A stretch of DNA of 64,000 bases from Pseudomonas tritici (lineage in GTDB: Bacteria > Pseudomonadota > Gammaproteobacteria > Pseudomonadales > Pseudomonadaceae), in contig NZ_CP077084.1 in the NCBI RefSeq assembly GCF_014268275.3, positions 3,596,001 through 3,660,000 of the forward strand. Direction: 5' to 3'. Below, in pieces: positions 51,886 to 61,715 of the stretch (the stretch's first letter is position 1; each line of letters opens with the position of its first letter). A program made the position numbers and the translations under genes. Under the pieces are notes generated by a model. It was not told where the DNA came from. It did not search any database and worked only from the letters and a program-made list of their open reading frames with translations.

Positions 51886-53388
51886 ATGAAATTACGTAAG
51901 AAAAGCGTCAAACCGATCGGATTGAAAGACATCACCATTGTCGACGACACCAAGGTGCGCAAGGCAATCACCGCCGCCGCACTGGGTAACGCCATGGAAT
52001 GGTTCGACTTTGGCGTCTACGGATTTGTCGCCTATGTGCTCGGCAAGGTGTTCTTCCCCGACGCCTCGCCCAGCGTACAAATGATCGCTGCACTCGGCAC
52101 CTTCTCCGTGCCCTTCCTGATCCGTCCCCTGGGCGGCCTGTTCTTTGGTGCACTGGGCGATAAGTACGGACGGCAAAAAGTGCTCGCCGCGACCATCGTG
52201 ATCATGTCCCTGAGCACCTTTGCCATTGGCCTCATCCCCGGTTATGCCTCGATTGGCATCTGGGCGCCGATCCTGCTGTTGCTGTGCAAAATGGCCCAGG
52301 GCTTCTCGGTGGGCGGTGAATACACCGGCGCGTCGATCTTCGTCGCCGAGTACGCCCCGGACCGCAAGCGCGGCTTCCTGGGCAGTTGGCTGGACTTTGG
52401 TTCCATCGCTGGTTTCGTCCTGGGCGCAGGCGTAGTGGTACTGATTTCCAGCGTCCTGGGCGAAGCCGAATTCGAAGCATGGGGCTGGCGCCTGCCGTTC
52501 TTCCTCGCCTTGCCCCTGGGCATCATCGGCCTGTATCTGCGCCATGCACTGGAAGAAACACCAGCATTCCAACAGCACATGGACAAACTCGAGCAAGGCG
52601 ACCGCGAAGGCCTGACCCACGGCCCCAAAGTCTCGTTCAAGGAAGTCGCGACCAAGCACTGGCGCAGCCTGCTGACCTGCATCGGTATAGTCGCGGCGAC
52701 CAACGTGACGTACTACATGTTGCTCACCTACATGCCGAGCTACCTGTCACATAACCTGCACTACAAAGAAAACAGCGGCGTGCTGATCATCATCGCGATC
52801 ATGGTCGGCATGCTGTTCGTGCAGCCGTTCATTGGCTTTATCAGCGACAAGATCGGCCGCAAGCCTTTCATCATCGCTGGCAGCATCGGTTTGCTGTTCC
52901 TGTCCATCCCGGCGTTTATGCTGATCACCAGCGGCAAGATCGGGTTGATCTTCGCCGGCTTGCTGATCCTGGCCGTGATCCTCAACTTCTTCATCGGCGT
53001 GATGGCCTCGACACTGCCCGCGATGTTCCCCACCCACCTGCGCTACAGCGCCTTGGCCGCTGCGTTCAACGTTTCAGTACTGATCGCCGGCCTCACGCCA
53101 ACCGCCGTGGCCTGGCTGGTAGAAAGCACCAACGACCTGTTCATGCCCGCCTACTACCTGATGGTGTTTGCCGTAGTCGGCCTGATCACCGGCCTGACCA
53201 TGAAGGAAACCGCCAACAAGCCATTGCGCGGCGCAGCGCCGGCCGCTTCGGACATGGAAGAAGCCAAGGAGTTGCTGCAGGAACATCACGACAATATCGA
53301 GCAGAAAATCGAAGACATCGATGCAGAAATTGCCGCTCTGGAAGCCAAGCGCCAGAACCTGGTGCAGCAGCATCCGCGGATCAATTAA
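51886..53388 (+). CDS. proP: Proline/glycine betaine:H+ symporter, ProP type
   Basis: A 500-residue MFS protein, the same length as E. coli ProP. The signature AALGNAMEWFDFGVYGFVAYVLGKVFFP starts the first helix, and GYASIGIWAPILLLLCKMAQGFSVGGEYTGA follows. The C-terminus (about 455-500: EEAKELLQEHHDNIEQKIED) is predicted to form the coiled coil that tunes osmotic activation. It imports osmoprotectants under hyperosmotic stress. The ATG at 51886 gives the family N-terminus, although a ribosome site is weak. Confidence 0.92.
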   Translation: MKLRKKSVKPIGLKDITIVDDTKVRKAITAAALGNAMEWFDFGVYGFVAYVLGKVFFPDASPSVQMIAALGTFSVPFLIRPLGGLFFGALGDKYGRQKVLAATIVIMSLSTFAIGLIPGYASIGIWAPILLLLCKMAQGFSVGGEYTGASIFVAEYAPDRKRGFLGSWLDFGSIAGFVLGAGVVVLISSVLGEAEFEAWGWRLPFFLALPLGIIGLYLRHALEETPAFQQHMDKLEQGDREGLTHGPKVSFKEVATKHWRSLLTCIGIVAATNVTYYMLLTYMPSYLSHNLHYKENSGVLIIIAIMVGMLFVQPFIGFISDKIGRKPFIIAGSIGLLFLSIPAFMLITSGKIGLIFAGLLILAVILNFFIGVMASTLPAMFPTHLRYSALAAAFNVSVLIAGLTPTAVAWLVESTNDLFMPAYYLMVFAVVGLITGLTMKETANKPLRGAAPAASDMEEAKELLQEHHDNIEQKIEDIDAEIAALEAKRQNLVQQHPRIN

Positions 53389-53404
53389 AGCCTGAACGTG
53401 CGAG

Positions 53405-53509
53405 GTGGCCCCGGCCACCACGCCAATCGAGGGTCACCGCCTCAAATTCTTGCTCAGCGCCGATGAGCGCACCGTGATCGCCGACCTGGAATGGGTTCCG
53501 CTAATTTGA
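53405..53509 (+). pseudogene. Possible 3' remnant of an unidentified gene
   Basis: A 34-codon frame from GTG 53405 to TGA 53507 ends HRLKFLLSADERTVIADLEW and VPLI. The sequence looks like the C-terminus of a soluble protein rather than random translation, but no ribosome site fits and I do not recognise the parent. Its end overlaps the AraC gene stop on the other strand. Confidence 0.3.
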
Positions 53510-54421
53510 CGCCCGATCAGCCACCCCGACCTTGCCACGCAGCGCTGCAATATCGCGCTTGGGCGGCACGCCGAACAAGCGGCCGTATTCGCGGCTGAAC
53601 TGCGACGGGCTTTCATAGCCCACCTTGAACGCCGCGCTGGACACGTCATGGTGCTCGTTCAACATCAAGCGCCGCGCCTCGTTCAGGCGCAACCACTTCT
53701 GGTACTGCAGCGGGCTCATCGCCGTCAACTGGCGAAAGTGATGATGAAAGGTCGCTGCGCTCATTTGCACGCGCGCGGCCAGCTCTTCCACGCGCAGCGC
53801 CGCGTCGTAGTTGAGCTTGAGCCAGTCGATCGCCCGGGCGATGCGATAGCCCTGCCCGTCGACTGAACATATCTGCCGCAGGCGGCCAGCCTGGTCGCTT
53901 TTCAAGAGCCGGTAATGGATCTCGCGCTGGATCAACGGCGCCAGCACCGGAATGGCTTCGGGCTCATCCAGCAACGCGACGAGTCGTGCGAACGACGCGA
54001 GCATGCCTTCAGTGACGGTGCCAATCCCCACCCCTTTCAGCACTGCCCGTTCACGGGTCGGTGGCAGCTCGCTCTGGGCAATCAGCTCAGCCAGGATGCG
54101 CAGGTCCAGCTTGAACGTCAGCCCCAGGCACGGTTGCTCGGGGCTGGCGGCGATCACTTCGGAGTTGGCCGGGATGTCCAATGAGGTCACCAGAAACCGC
54201 GAGGTGTCATACGGATACCCCTCCCCGCCGACCCACAACTGCTTTTCACCCTGGGCCACCAGCACGATGCACGGCTCGACCATGCACACCACCGGTTGCG
54301 CGGGTTGCTCCCGTCGATAAAAGCCCAGGCCGGGAATCGGCATGGAGTAGTCGCCGGGCGCGTGCACCCGCGAACCGATGGCCTGGATCAGTACATCCAA
54401 CGCTGTTTGATTGATCGTCAT
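53501..54421 (-). CDS. AraC-family regulator with N-terminal AraC_N domain
   Basis: A 306-residue protein. The N-terminal half has the AraC-type arabinose-binding-like cupin (PIPGLGFYRREQPAQPVVCMVEPCIVLVAQGEKQLWVGGEGYPYDTSRFLV). The C-terminal double helix-turn-helix is LRVEELAARVQMSAATFHHHFRQLTAMSPLQYQKWLRLNEARRLM plus VSSAAFKVGYESPSQFSREYGRLFG. It is divergent from the hydrolase/MFS pair and probably regulates it. The ATG at 54421 has GAGAGGA upstream; a longer frame exists. Confidence 0.88.
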   Translation of the reverse strand: MTINQTALDVLIQAIGSRVHAPGDYSMPIPGLGFYRREQPAQPVVCMVEPCIVLVAQGEKQLWVGGEGYPYDTSRFLVTSLDIPANSEVIAASPEQPCLGLTFKLDLRILAELIAQSELPPTRERAVLKGVGIGTVTEGMLASFARLVALLDEPEAIPVLAPLIQREIHYRLLKSDQAGRLRQICSVDGQGYRIARAIDWLKLNYDAALRVEELAARVQMSAATFHHHFRQLTAMSPLQYQKWLRLNEARRLMLNEHHDVSSAAFKVGYESPSQFSREYGRLFGVPPKRDIAALRGKVGVADRASN

Positions 54422-54587
54422 AACACGCTCGTTCCTCTCTTGACTGGACTTTACCCCGGCCAGCCCGTGGGCGTCCCCGGCAAACCGCAAGACTCAGAGG
54501 ATCAGGCAAGTAATCCAGTGAAACGCACTACAGAACCCCGCCCTGCCTAGGGAAAATGTGCGGACCGACCTTCTCAAGGATCATCCG

Positions 54588-55610
54588 ATGAAAAGCCTCT
54601 TGCTCGCCCTGGGTTTGCTGGTGACTTCTTTTTCTTCACTGGGAGCCGATATGTCCAACGGAGCCAACAACTTCTACCAAAGCGAACAGGTGACCGTCGA
54701 AAAAGTCACCTTCAACAATCAATACGGCATGGCGATCGCAGGCAATCTGTTCGTGCCCAAGCACCTTGCTCCGGCCTCCAAAAATGCCGCCATCATCGTC
54801 GGCCACCCGATGGGTGCCGTCAAAGAACAAAGCGCAAACCTCTACGCCACCAAAATGGCTGAACAGGGTTTTGTCACCCTGTCGCTGGACCTGTCGTTCT
54901 GGGGCGCCAGTGCAGGCGAGCCGCGCAACGCCGTGTTGCCCGAACTCTACAGCGAAGCCTTCAGCGCCGCCGTGGATTACCTCGGCACCCGCCCAATCGT
55001 CGACCGCGAGCGCATTGGCGTGATCGGCGTCTGCGGCAGTGGCAGTTTCGCTATCGCTGCGGCGAAGATCGACCCACGCCTCAAGGCGATTGCTACCGTG
55101 AGCATGTACGACATGGGCGCCGCCAACCGCAATGGCCTCAAACATGGCGTGACCCTGGCGCAGCGCCAACAGGTCATGCTGCAAGCCGCCAACCAGCGCT
55201 ACGTGGAGTTCCAGGGTGGCGAGACCGTCTACACCGGCGGCACGCCCCTTACCCTGACCGGCGATGCGATTGGCGATGAGTTCTACGATTTCTACCGCAC
55301 ACCGCGTGGTGAGTTCACCCCGACCGGTGCCTCGCCGCAAACCACTACGCGGCCGACTCTGAGCAGCAACGTGAAGTTCATGAACTTCTACCCGTTCAAC
55401 GACATTGAGACGATTTCCCCACGCCCGCTGTTGCTGATCGCCGGCGCCAACGCCCATTCCCGTGAATTCAGCGAGGACGCCTATCAGCGTGCCGCCGAAC
55501 CCAAAGAGCTGGTCATCATCCCTAACGCGGGCCATGTGGATTTGTACGACCGGGTCGACCTGATCCCGTTCGCCAAGCTCACCACCTTCTTCAAGAGCCA
55601 TTTGAAGTGA
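54588..55610 (+). CDS. Exported alpha/beta hydrolase (dienelactone-hydrolase-like)
   Basis: A 340-residue protein with a signal peptide (MKSLLLALGLLVTSFSSLGA). The hydrolase core shows IIVGHPMGAVKEQSANLYA, LSLDLSFWGASAGEPR and IGVIGVCGSGSFAIAAA, with Cys at the nucleophile-elbow position as in dienelactone hydrolases. NAGHVDLYDR provides the His. It probably acts in the periplasm on an ester or lactone. Its TGA overlaps the next gene's ATG, so hydrolase and MFS exporter are coupled. Confidence 0.85.
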   Translation: MKSLLLALGLLVTSFSSLGADMSNGANNFYQSEQVTVEKVTFNNQYGMAIAGNLFVPKHLAPASKNAAIIVGHPMGAVKEQSANLYATKMAEQGFVTLSLDLSFWGASAGEPRNAVLPELYSEAFSAAVDYLGTRPIVDRERIGVIGVCGSGSFAIAAAKIDPRLKAIATVSMYDMGAANRNGLKHGVTLAQRQQVMLQAANQRYVEFQGGETVYTGGTPLTLTGDAIGDEFYDFYRTPRGEFTPTGASPQTTTRPTLSSNVKFMNFYPFNDIETISPRPLLLIAGANAHSREFSEDAYQRAAEPKELVIIPNAGHVDLYDRVDLIPFAKLTTFFKSHLK

Positions 55611-56815
55611 TGACCCACACCACAAAAAACTGGGGCGCCGTACTCGCTATGTCGCTGGCGGCATTTGCCCTGGTCGCGTCCGAATTCATGCCCGTGAGCC
55701 TGCTGACGCCGCTGGCGGCCGACCTGCACATCACCGAAGGCCAGGCCGGCCAGGGCATTTCGGTGTCCGGGTTGTTTGCCTTGCTCACGAGCCTGATGAT
55801 CGCGGCCGTGGCGGCGCGGGTCGATCGCAAGCGCCTGCTGCTGTCCTTGACCCTGCTGATGATCATCTCTGGCACGGTGGTGGCGTTCGCGCCAAATTAC
55901 CTGGTGTTCATGGTTGGCCGTGCCTTGATCGGCGTGGCCATCGGCGGTTTCTGGTCGCTGTCGGCGGCCACCGCCATGCGCCTGGTGCCACAGCCACAGG
56001 TGCCGCGCGCATTGGCCATCGTCAATGGCGGCAACGCGCTGGCCACCGTCATCGCCGCGCCGCTGGGCAGCTTTGTCGGCGGTTTGATCGGTTGGCGCGG
56101 GGCGTTTTTTTGCGTCGTCCCGGTTGCGGTGTTGGCGGCGGCTTGGTTGATGGTGAGCATGCCGTCGATCACATCAGACGTCAGCGCGAAGAAAAGCAGC
56201 CTGCTGCACGTGTTGAAACGCACGCCGGTGGCATTGGGCATGCTGGCGGTAAGCGCATTTTTCATGGGCCAATTCATGCTGTTCACCTACCTGCGACCGT
56301 TTCTGGAGACCGTCACCCAGGTCAGCGTTTCCCGGCTGTCGTTGATGCTGCTGGTGTTGGGGCTGGCAGGGTTTGCGGGGACGTTCCTGATTGAGCGGTT
56401 CCTGAAAAAAGGCCTTTTCCTGACAGTGGCGATCATCCCGTTATTGATGGCAGGGATTGCGCTGGCACTGGTCATGGTAGGCAGTTCCACCGTGCTGACC
56501 ACCGTGTTACTCGGGCTTTGGGGCCTGGTCGCGACTGCCGCACCGGTGGGCTGGTGGACCTGGCTGTCGAGAACCCTGCCCGACGATGCCGAAGCAGGGG
56601 GCGGCTTGATGGTTGCGATCATTCAACTGGCGATCGCCTCAGGCGCTATCGTGGGAGGCCTGGTGTTTGACCTGAGCGGGTATCAGGCGACATTCGAGTT
56701 GAGCGCGGCAGTGCTGGGCGCCGCTGCCTTACTGGCTTGGCTGGCAGCACGCGCCAGCGGTAATCACCTGTGGCGGTCTAAATATTTCGCCGGGCTCGCC
56801 GATAACAAGGGATAA
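55610..56815 (+). CDS. MFS efflux transporter (NepI/AraJ-like)
   Basis: A 401-residue, 12-helix MFS protein. AMSLAAFALVASEFMPVSLLTPLAADLHITEGQAGQ is the DHA1-type first helix, and VGRALIGVAIGGFWSLSAATAMRLVP the antiporter motif region. The subgroup exports purine ribonucleosides, sugars or drugs. The ATG at 55610 overlaps the hydrolase stop; a GTG at 55607 is the alternative. It is probably regulated by the divergent AraC protein. Confidence 0.87.
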   Translation: MTHTTKNWGAVLAMSLAAFALVASEFMPVSLLTPLAADLHITEGQAGQGISVSGLFALLTSLMIAAVAARVDRKRLLLSLTLLMIISGTVVAFAPNYLVFMVGRALIGVAIGGFWSLSAATAMRLVPQPQVPRALAIVNGGNALATVIAAPLGSFVGGLIGWRGAFFCVVPVAVLAAAWLMVSMPSITSDVSAKKSSLLHVLKRTPVALGMLAVSAFFMGQFMLFTYLRPFLETVTQVSVSRLSLMLLVLGLAGFAGTFLIERFLKKGLFLTVAIIPLLMAGIALALVMVGSSTVLTTVLLGLWGLVATAAPVGWWTWLSRTLPDDAEAGGGLMVAIIQLAIASGAIVGGLVFDLSGYQATFELSAAVLGAAALLAWLAARASGNHLWRSKYFAGLADNKG

Positions 56816-56848
56816 CTTCTGACTTGCAGTGACGCCCTGCCGGAAACA

Positions 56849-59452
56849 ATGCCGAATACCCTCGCCCCTATTGTCCGCTCGCTTTCCGATCGCACCAGCC
56901 TTTCGCTGGCACGTACCTCACTGTTCAAGTTCATGGCGTTGCTGGCTGTCGTCTTTGCGGCGGCAGCCTATTCGCTGGTTTACCTCGCCTATGAGTTGGA
57001 CCGTGCCGAACAGGCAGAAAGCGCCTTCTATACCCGTAAAGCCGTGCAATCCCTGGAAAAAACCCTGCGGGTGACGGTCAAGGACTACGCGTTCTGGAGC
57101 GATGCCTACAAACACCTGCACGTTAAAGTGGACAGTGATTGGGCGTATGTCCGCGGCAATATCGGCGCCACGCTGTTCGAAGATTTCGGTTTTCAAGGCC
57201 TGTTTGTGGTCAATGATGCCAACCGCACGGTCTACGCGGTCGTCGATGGAAAGCTGCAAGATGTCGAACTCGCGCAATGGCTCGACCAGCCCTTTGCCGG
57301 GATTGTGGAGCAAGCACGTGCAGGCGCCGACAGCGAAACACCCGCCACAGCCTTCATCAACGTTAAGGGCAGCCCCGCGCTGGTGGCCGCAGCCGCCATC
57401 ACCCCCGGCACAGACCCTACGGTGAAACCGGATGGCCGGCCTGCCTCGGTACTGATCTTCGTCGACATCCTCAACAGTGCCAAGCTGGCCGTGATCGGCG
57501 ATGAATTCGGCGTGAGCAAGCTGCACATCGCTACCCCTGATGAAATCGGCAAGACGTTGCTGTTCCCCCTCGGCGACAACGGCGCTGCCGGCAGCCTGCA
57601 TTGGGAGCCGGCCCGACCCGGTTTGCGCTTGATGGGCGTAGGCCTGCCCCTGCTTGGCCTGGCCGCGTTATTGGTATGCGTAATGAGCTGGGTCATTTCA
57701 CGCCGCACCACGGCGGCCGCGCTCGCCCTGGACGCTAGCCATTCGTCGCTGCAGAACAGCCAGAACGCCTTGGCGACCAGCGAAGCACGCTTTCGCGATG
57801 TGGTGGAGGCGAGTTCAGATTGGGTGTGGGAAATCGACGCCGGTTGGCGCTTTACCTACCTGTCGGAGCGCTTCGAAGGCGTCACCGGGTTGGCGCGGCA
57901 TGCGTGGATCGGTGCCACGATGAACGACTTGCTCGAGACCGAGACCGGCCTGCTCTCGCAATGGCTCAGCACCCCCGGACGCCGCCCGGATATCAGTGTG
58001 CAGTGCCGCTACGTCGATGCACTGGGGCTGGAACGCAGCACACGGCTGTCAGCGCGGCAGATGCCGTGTGGCGGCTTTCGCGGGACAGCCACCGACGTGA
58101 CGGAAGAAGTCGAGTCCCGTCGACGCATCGAGTTCTTGTCTCAGCACGACGCCCTCACCGGGCTGCCCAATCGCACGCGGCTGCAAGCGTTCCTGGAGGG
58201 CAAGTTCAAGGCGCTGTCGAGCGCGGAGCTGTCAACAGCTGAGGTGTCCACTTCAACGCAGCCGCTGGTAATGCTCAGCCTGGACCTTGATCGGTTCAAA
58301 CCGGTCAACGATCTGCTCGGGCACGCTGCCGGCGACCGGGTGCTCAACGAGGTGTCGGCCCGCCTGGCCGCCTGCGTGCGCCATGGTGATCTGGTCGCCC
58401 GTGTCGGCGGTGATGAATTTGTGCTGATCCTGAGCGATGCAGGCACTCAAGACGAGGTCGAAGCCCTGTGCAAGCGCTTGATCGAATCGATCGAGCGCAC
58501 GATCAGAATCGACGAGCAAGAGGTGTTCATCAGCGCCAGTATTGGCATTGCCATCGCCCCCAACGATGCGCGCGAAGCCACGGAGCTGCTGCGTTACGCC
58601 GATATTGCGCTGTACGAGGCAAAGGCTGCGGGCCGTAATACCTGGCGGTTCTACTCCGGCGATATGAACGCGCGGATCATCGAACGCCGACGCCTGGAGA
58701 GCGACCTGCGCTTTGCAATCAAACATGCCGAGCTGCGCCTGCACTTCCAGCCGCGCTATCGCATCGCCGACGGCCAGATGGTCGGCGCTGAAGCCCTGGT
58801 GCGCTGGCAACATCCGGTGCGCGGCCTGATCACGCCGGACACCTTTATTCCGATTGCCGAAGAGTCCGGGCTGATCCTGGCCCTGAGCGACTGGGTACTT
58901 GAAACCGCTTGTAAAAGCGCAGCCCAGTGGCCAGAGCATCTTTTTGTGTCGGTGAACCTGTCCCCTATGGAATTCAAGCGTGGCAACCTGGTAGAGCGCG
59001 TACGCCAGGCCCTGAAAACCTCGGGTATCGAACCCGCACGCGTGGAACTGGAAATCACCGAAAGCGTCATGCTCGAAGATGCCACCGGGGCGCTGGAGGT
59101 CATGCGCACGCTCAAACAATTGGGCATACGCATCGCCATGGATGACTTCGGCACCGGTTACTCATCCCTGAGCTACCTGCGCACGTTCCCGTTCGACGGT
59201 TTGAAGATAGACCGCAGCTTCCTGACCCGGCTGGAAGAAAGCGACGATGACAAGGCGATTATCCAGGCCATTGTCGGCCTGGGCCGCGCCCTGGCACTGA
59301 CGGTAACGGCCGAAGGCGTCGAAACGGCTGAACACGTGGCACTGCTCAAGGCCGTGGCCTGTGAAGAGGGCCAAGGCTATTTCCTCAGTCGCCCCCTGGA
59401 CATCGAAACCTTCACTCGCCTGTTGGACGTGCAAGCCGGCATCGTCCATTGA
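56849..59452 (+). CDS. CHASE4-PAS-GGDEF-EAL cyclic di-GMP enzyme
   Basis: An 867-residue membrane protein. TM1 is near 27-47, then a periplasmic CHASE4-like sensor (about 50-245; TLRVTVKDYAFWSDAYKHLH), TM2 near 257-277, PAS (about 295-415), GGDEF (about 420-595) and EAL (about 605-860). The active sites are intact: VARVGGDEF with a preceding RHGD inhibitory site, and EALVRW with later MDDFGTGYSSLSYL. It could both make and degrade c-di-GMP in response to a periplasmic signal. Confidence 0.92.
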   Translation: MPNTLAPIVRSLSDRTSLSLARTSLFKFMALLAVVFAAAAYSLVYLAYELDRAEQAESAFYTRKAVQSLEKTLRVTVKDYAFWSDAYKHLHVKVDSDWAYVRGNIGATLFEDFGFQGLFVVNDANRTVYAVVDGKLQDVELAQWLDQPFAGIVEQARAGADSETPATAFINVKGSPALVAAAAITPGTDPTVKPDGRPASVLIFVDILNSAKLAVIGDEFGVSKLHIATPDEIGKTLLFPLGDNGAAGSLHWEPARPGLRLMGVGLPLLGLAALLVCVMSWVISRRTTAAALALDASHSSLQNSQNALATSEARFRDVVEASSDWVWEIDAGWRFTYLSERFEGVTGLARHAWIGATMNDLLETETGLLSQWLSTPGRRPDISVQCRYVDALGLERSTRLSARQMPCGGFRGTATDVTEEVESRRRIEFLSQHDALTGLPNRTRLQAFLEGKFKALSSAELSTAEVSTSTQPLVMLSLDLDRFKPVNDLLGHAAGDRVLNEVSARLAACVRHGDLVARVGGDEFVLILSDAGTQDEVEALCKRLIESIERTIRIDEQEVFISASIGIAIAPNDAREATELLRYADIALYEAKAAGRNTWRFYSGDMNARIIERRRLESDLRFAIKHAELRLHFQPRYRIADGQMVGAEALVRWQHPVRGLITPDTFIPIAEESGLILALSDWVLETACKSAAQWPEHLFVSVNLSPMEFKRGNLVERVRQALKTSGIEPARVELEITESVMLEDATGALEVMRTLKQLGIRIAMDDFGTGYSSLSYLRTFPFDGLKIDRSFLTRLEESDDDKAIIQAIVGLGRALALTVTAEGVETAEHVALLKAVACEEGQGYFLSRPLDIETFTRLLDVQAGIVH

Positions 59453-59464
59453 TAACGCCGGGCG

Positions 59465-60238
59465 CTACCTGAAAAAATGGCTGGGCGTCTTGCCGAACTG
59501 CTTCTTGAACATGCTGGTGAACGCGCTCGGGCTTTCATACCCCAGCTCCAGGGCGATATCGATCACCTTTTCGCCCACCGCAATGCGCTCCAGCGCCAGC
59601 AGCAGCCTTGCTTGTTGGCGCCACTGGCCGAACGTCATGCCGGTTTCCTTGCGGAACAGGCGCTGGATGGTTTTCTGGTCAAGGTTCAAGCGCTCGCTCC
59701 AGTCCGCCACCGTCGAGGCATCGCCCGGTTCATCCTGCAACGCCTGGCAGATCCGGTGGACGCGCGGGTCGGCGGGTTGCGGCAGCGAGAGTGGCAAAGC
59801 CGGCAGCAGTGCCAGCTCGTCCAGAATCAGGTGCATGATGCGCGCGTCCCGTGAGTCCTCGGCATACGGTGGTTTCAAGCTCACCGACGCCTTGATCAGC
59901 TCACTCAGCAGGGGCGAAATGCTCACGGCCTTGGTTTCGGTGGGCAAATTGGGAAAGCTGTCGGGACGGACAAAGACGCTGCGCATCTTCAACGGGCCTA
60001 CACAACGCAAGGAGTGGACGTGCCCACTGGGCATCCAGAAGCCGCGATTGGGCGGCACCGTCCACTGGTTCTGCGCCGAGTGCACCACCATCACGCCTTC
60101 GGTGGCGTACAGCAGTTGATGCTTCTCATGGCTGTGGTCGGGGATCACCCAGTTTTCCGGATAATCGGTGGCCGAACTGATGACAGCCCAATCGCCCTCG
60201 TCGATCTCCTGTAAAAATAGATCCAGTGATTTGATCAT
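59465..60238 (-). CDS. AraC-family regulator with cupin domain
   Basis: A 257-residue protein. The N-terminal cupin (WVIPDHSHEKHQLLYATEGVMVVHSAQ) has two candidate metal/ligand His. The C-terminal AraC domain is TVADWSERLNLDQKTIQRLFRKETGMTFGQWRQQARLLLALERI plus VIDIALELGYESPSAFTSMFKKQFGKTPSHFF. It is divergent from the Fsr-type exporter and is probably its regulator. Confidence 0.89.
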   Translation of the reverse strand: MIKSLDLFLQEIDEGDWAVISSATDYPENWVIPDHSHEKHQLLYATEGVMVVHSAQNQWTVPPNRGFWMPSGHVHSLRCVGPLKMRSVFVRPDSFPNLPTETKAVSISPLLSELIKASVSLKPPYAEDSRDARIMHLILDELALLPALPLSLPQPADPRVHRICQALQDEPGDASTVADWSERLNLDQKTIQRLFRKETGMTFGQWRQQARLLLALERIAVGEKVIDIALELGYESPSAFTSMFKKQFGKTPSHFFR

Positions 60239-60382
60239 TTCGCCCTTTTTGCGCTAGTTGCCTCCCGAATTTCGCGAGACAGGCATTTGCAGCGAATCTA
60301 GCATAACTCCCGAATCATTTTGTAATGGATGGCCACCTAAGAAGTTGCCACCTGTGTTCGCCGCCTTGAATGGAATGCCTGC

Positions 60383-61594
60383 ATGTCGACCCTCACTGCG
60401 TCACCCGCCGCTGCAACCACTGCGCCCCAGGCCAGCCCCTTGGTCATGCGCGTCCTTGGCGCCTGCGCCCTGGCGCATTTGATCAATGACCTGATCCAGG
60501 CCGTGCTGCCGTCGATCTACCCGATGCTCAAGGCCAACTACGGCCTGTCGTTTACCCAAGTGGGCCTGATCACCCTGACCTTCCAGCTGACTGCCTCGTT
60601 GCTGCAGCCGTGGATCGGCTACCACACCGACCGTCACCCTAAACCGTGGCTGCTGCCAGCGGGCATGGTGTGCACCCTGATCGGCATCCTGATGCTGGCG
60701 TTTGTCGGCAGCTTCCCGGCCATCCTGCTCGCAGCCGGTTTAGTCGGTGTCGGCTCGTCGACCTTCCACCCGGAAACCTCGCGCGTCGCACGCCTGGCCT
60801 CCGGCGGGCGCTACGGCCTGGCGCAGTCGACGTTCCAGGTCGGCGGCAACACCGGCAGCGCCTTGGGCCCGTTGCTCGCGGCGGCAATCATCATTCCCTA
60901 CGGCCAGGGCCATATCGCCTGGTTCGGGCTGTTTGCGGTGTTCGCGATCCTGGTGCTCTACGGTTTAAGCCGCTGGTACCGTAACCACCTCAACCTGTTC
61001 AAGCTCAAGCAAGGCGGCCAAGCCACCCATGGTTTGTCCAAAGGCCGCGTGACCTTTGCCTTGGTGGTGCTGGCTGCGCTGGTGTTTTCCAAGTACTTCT
61101 ACATGACCAGCCTGACCAGCTACTTCACCTTTTACCTGATTGAAAAATTCCAGCTGTCCGTCGCCAGCTCGCAGATGTACCTGTTCCTGTTCCTCGGTGC
61201 GGTTGCCGTCGGTACCTTCGCGGGCGGCCCGATTGGCGACAAGATCGGCCGCAAGAAGGTCATCTGGTTCTCCATCCTCGGCGCCGCGCCGTTCACCCTC
61301 GCGCTGCCCTACGTCGACCTGTACTGGACGGCGGTGCTGAGCGTGGTGATCGGTTTTGTGCTCGCCTCGGCGTTCTCGGCCATCGTGGTGTTTGCCCAGG
61401 AACTGGTGCCGGGCAATGTGGGCATGATCGCCGGGATATTCTTCGGCCTGATGTTCGGCTTCAGCGGGATTGGTGCAGCGTTGCTGGGGTTGCTTGCCGA
61501 TAGCCACGGCATCGAATACGTCTACAAAATCTGCTCGTTCCTGCCGTTAGTCGGCATCCTGACGATATTGTTACCGTCAACCAAAGGCGTTTGA
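60383..61594 (+). CDS. MFS exporter, fosmidomycin-resistance (Fsr) type
   Basis: A 403-residue, 12-helix protein. LGACALAHLINDLIQAVLPSIYPMLKANYGLSFTQVGLITLTFQL is the Fsr-family N-terminal signature and GVGSSTFHPETSRVARLASGGRYGLAQSTFQVGGN the family's middle motif. It exports fosmidomycin-like or other small compounds. It is preceded by the divergent AraC gene and followed by a terminator hairpin. Confidence 0.9.
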   Translation: MSTLTASPAAATTAPQASPLVMRVLGACALAHLINDLIQAVLPSIYPMLKANYGLSFTQVGLITLTFQLTASLLQPWIGYHTDRHPKPWLLPAGMVCTLIGILMLAFVGSFPAILLAAGLVGVGSSTFHPETSRVARLASGGRYGLAQSTFQVGGNTGSALGPLLAAAIIIPYGQGHIAWFGLFAVFAILVLYGLSRWYRNHLNLFKLKQGGQATHGLSKGRVTFALVVLAALVFSKYFYMTSLTSYFTFYLIEKFQLSVASSQMYLFLFLGAVAVGTFAGGPIGDKIGRKKVIWFSILGAAPFTLALPYVDLYWTAVLSVVIGFVLASAFSAIVVFAQELVPGNVGMIAGIFFGLMFGFSGIGAALLGLLADSHGIEYVYKICSFLPLVGILTILLPSTKGV

Positions 61595-61605
61595 CGTCTA
61601 CGGCA

Positions 61606-61629
61606 TGCGCAGGCACGAACGCCTGCGCA
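61606..61629 (+). terminator. Hairpin after the Fsr-type exporter gene
   Basis: TGCGCAGGC-ACGAAC-GCCTGCGCA is a 9-bp perfect stem 12 bp after the stop codon. No strong T-run is present. Confidence 0.6.
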
Positions 61630-61715
61630 AGCTGAACAGGCCAATCCATGTTTAAATCCTTGTTTGGCGGCTTCCTGTGCGTTCACGCTTGCCTCCCTAC
61701 CAAGGAAACACCCGT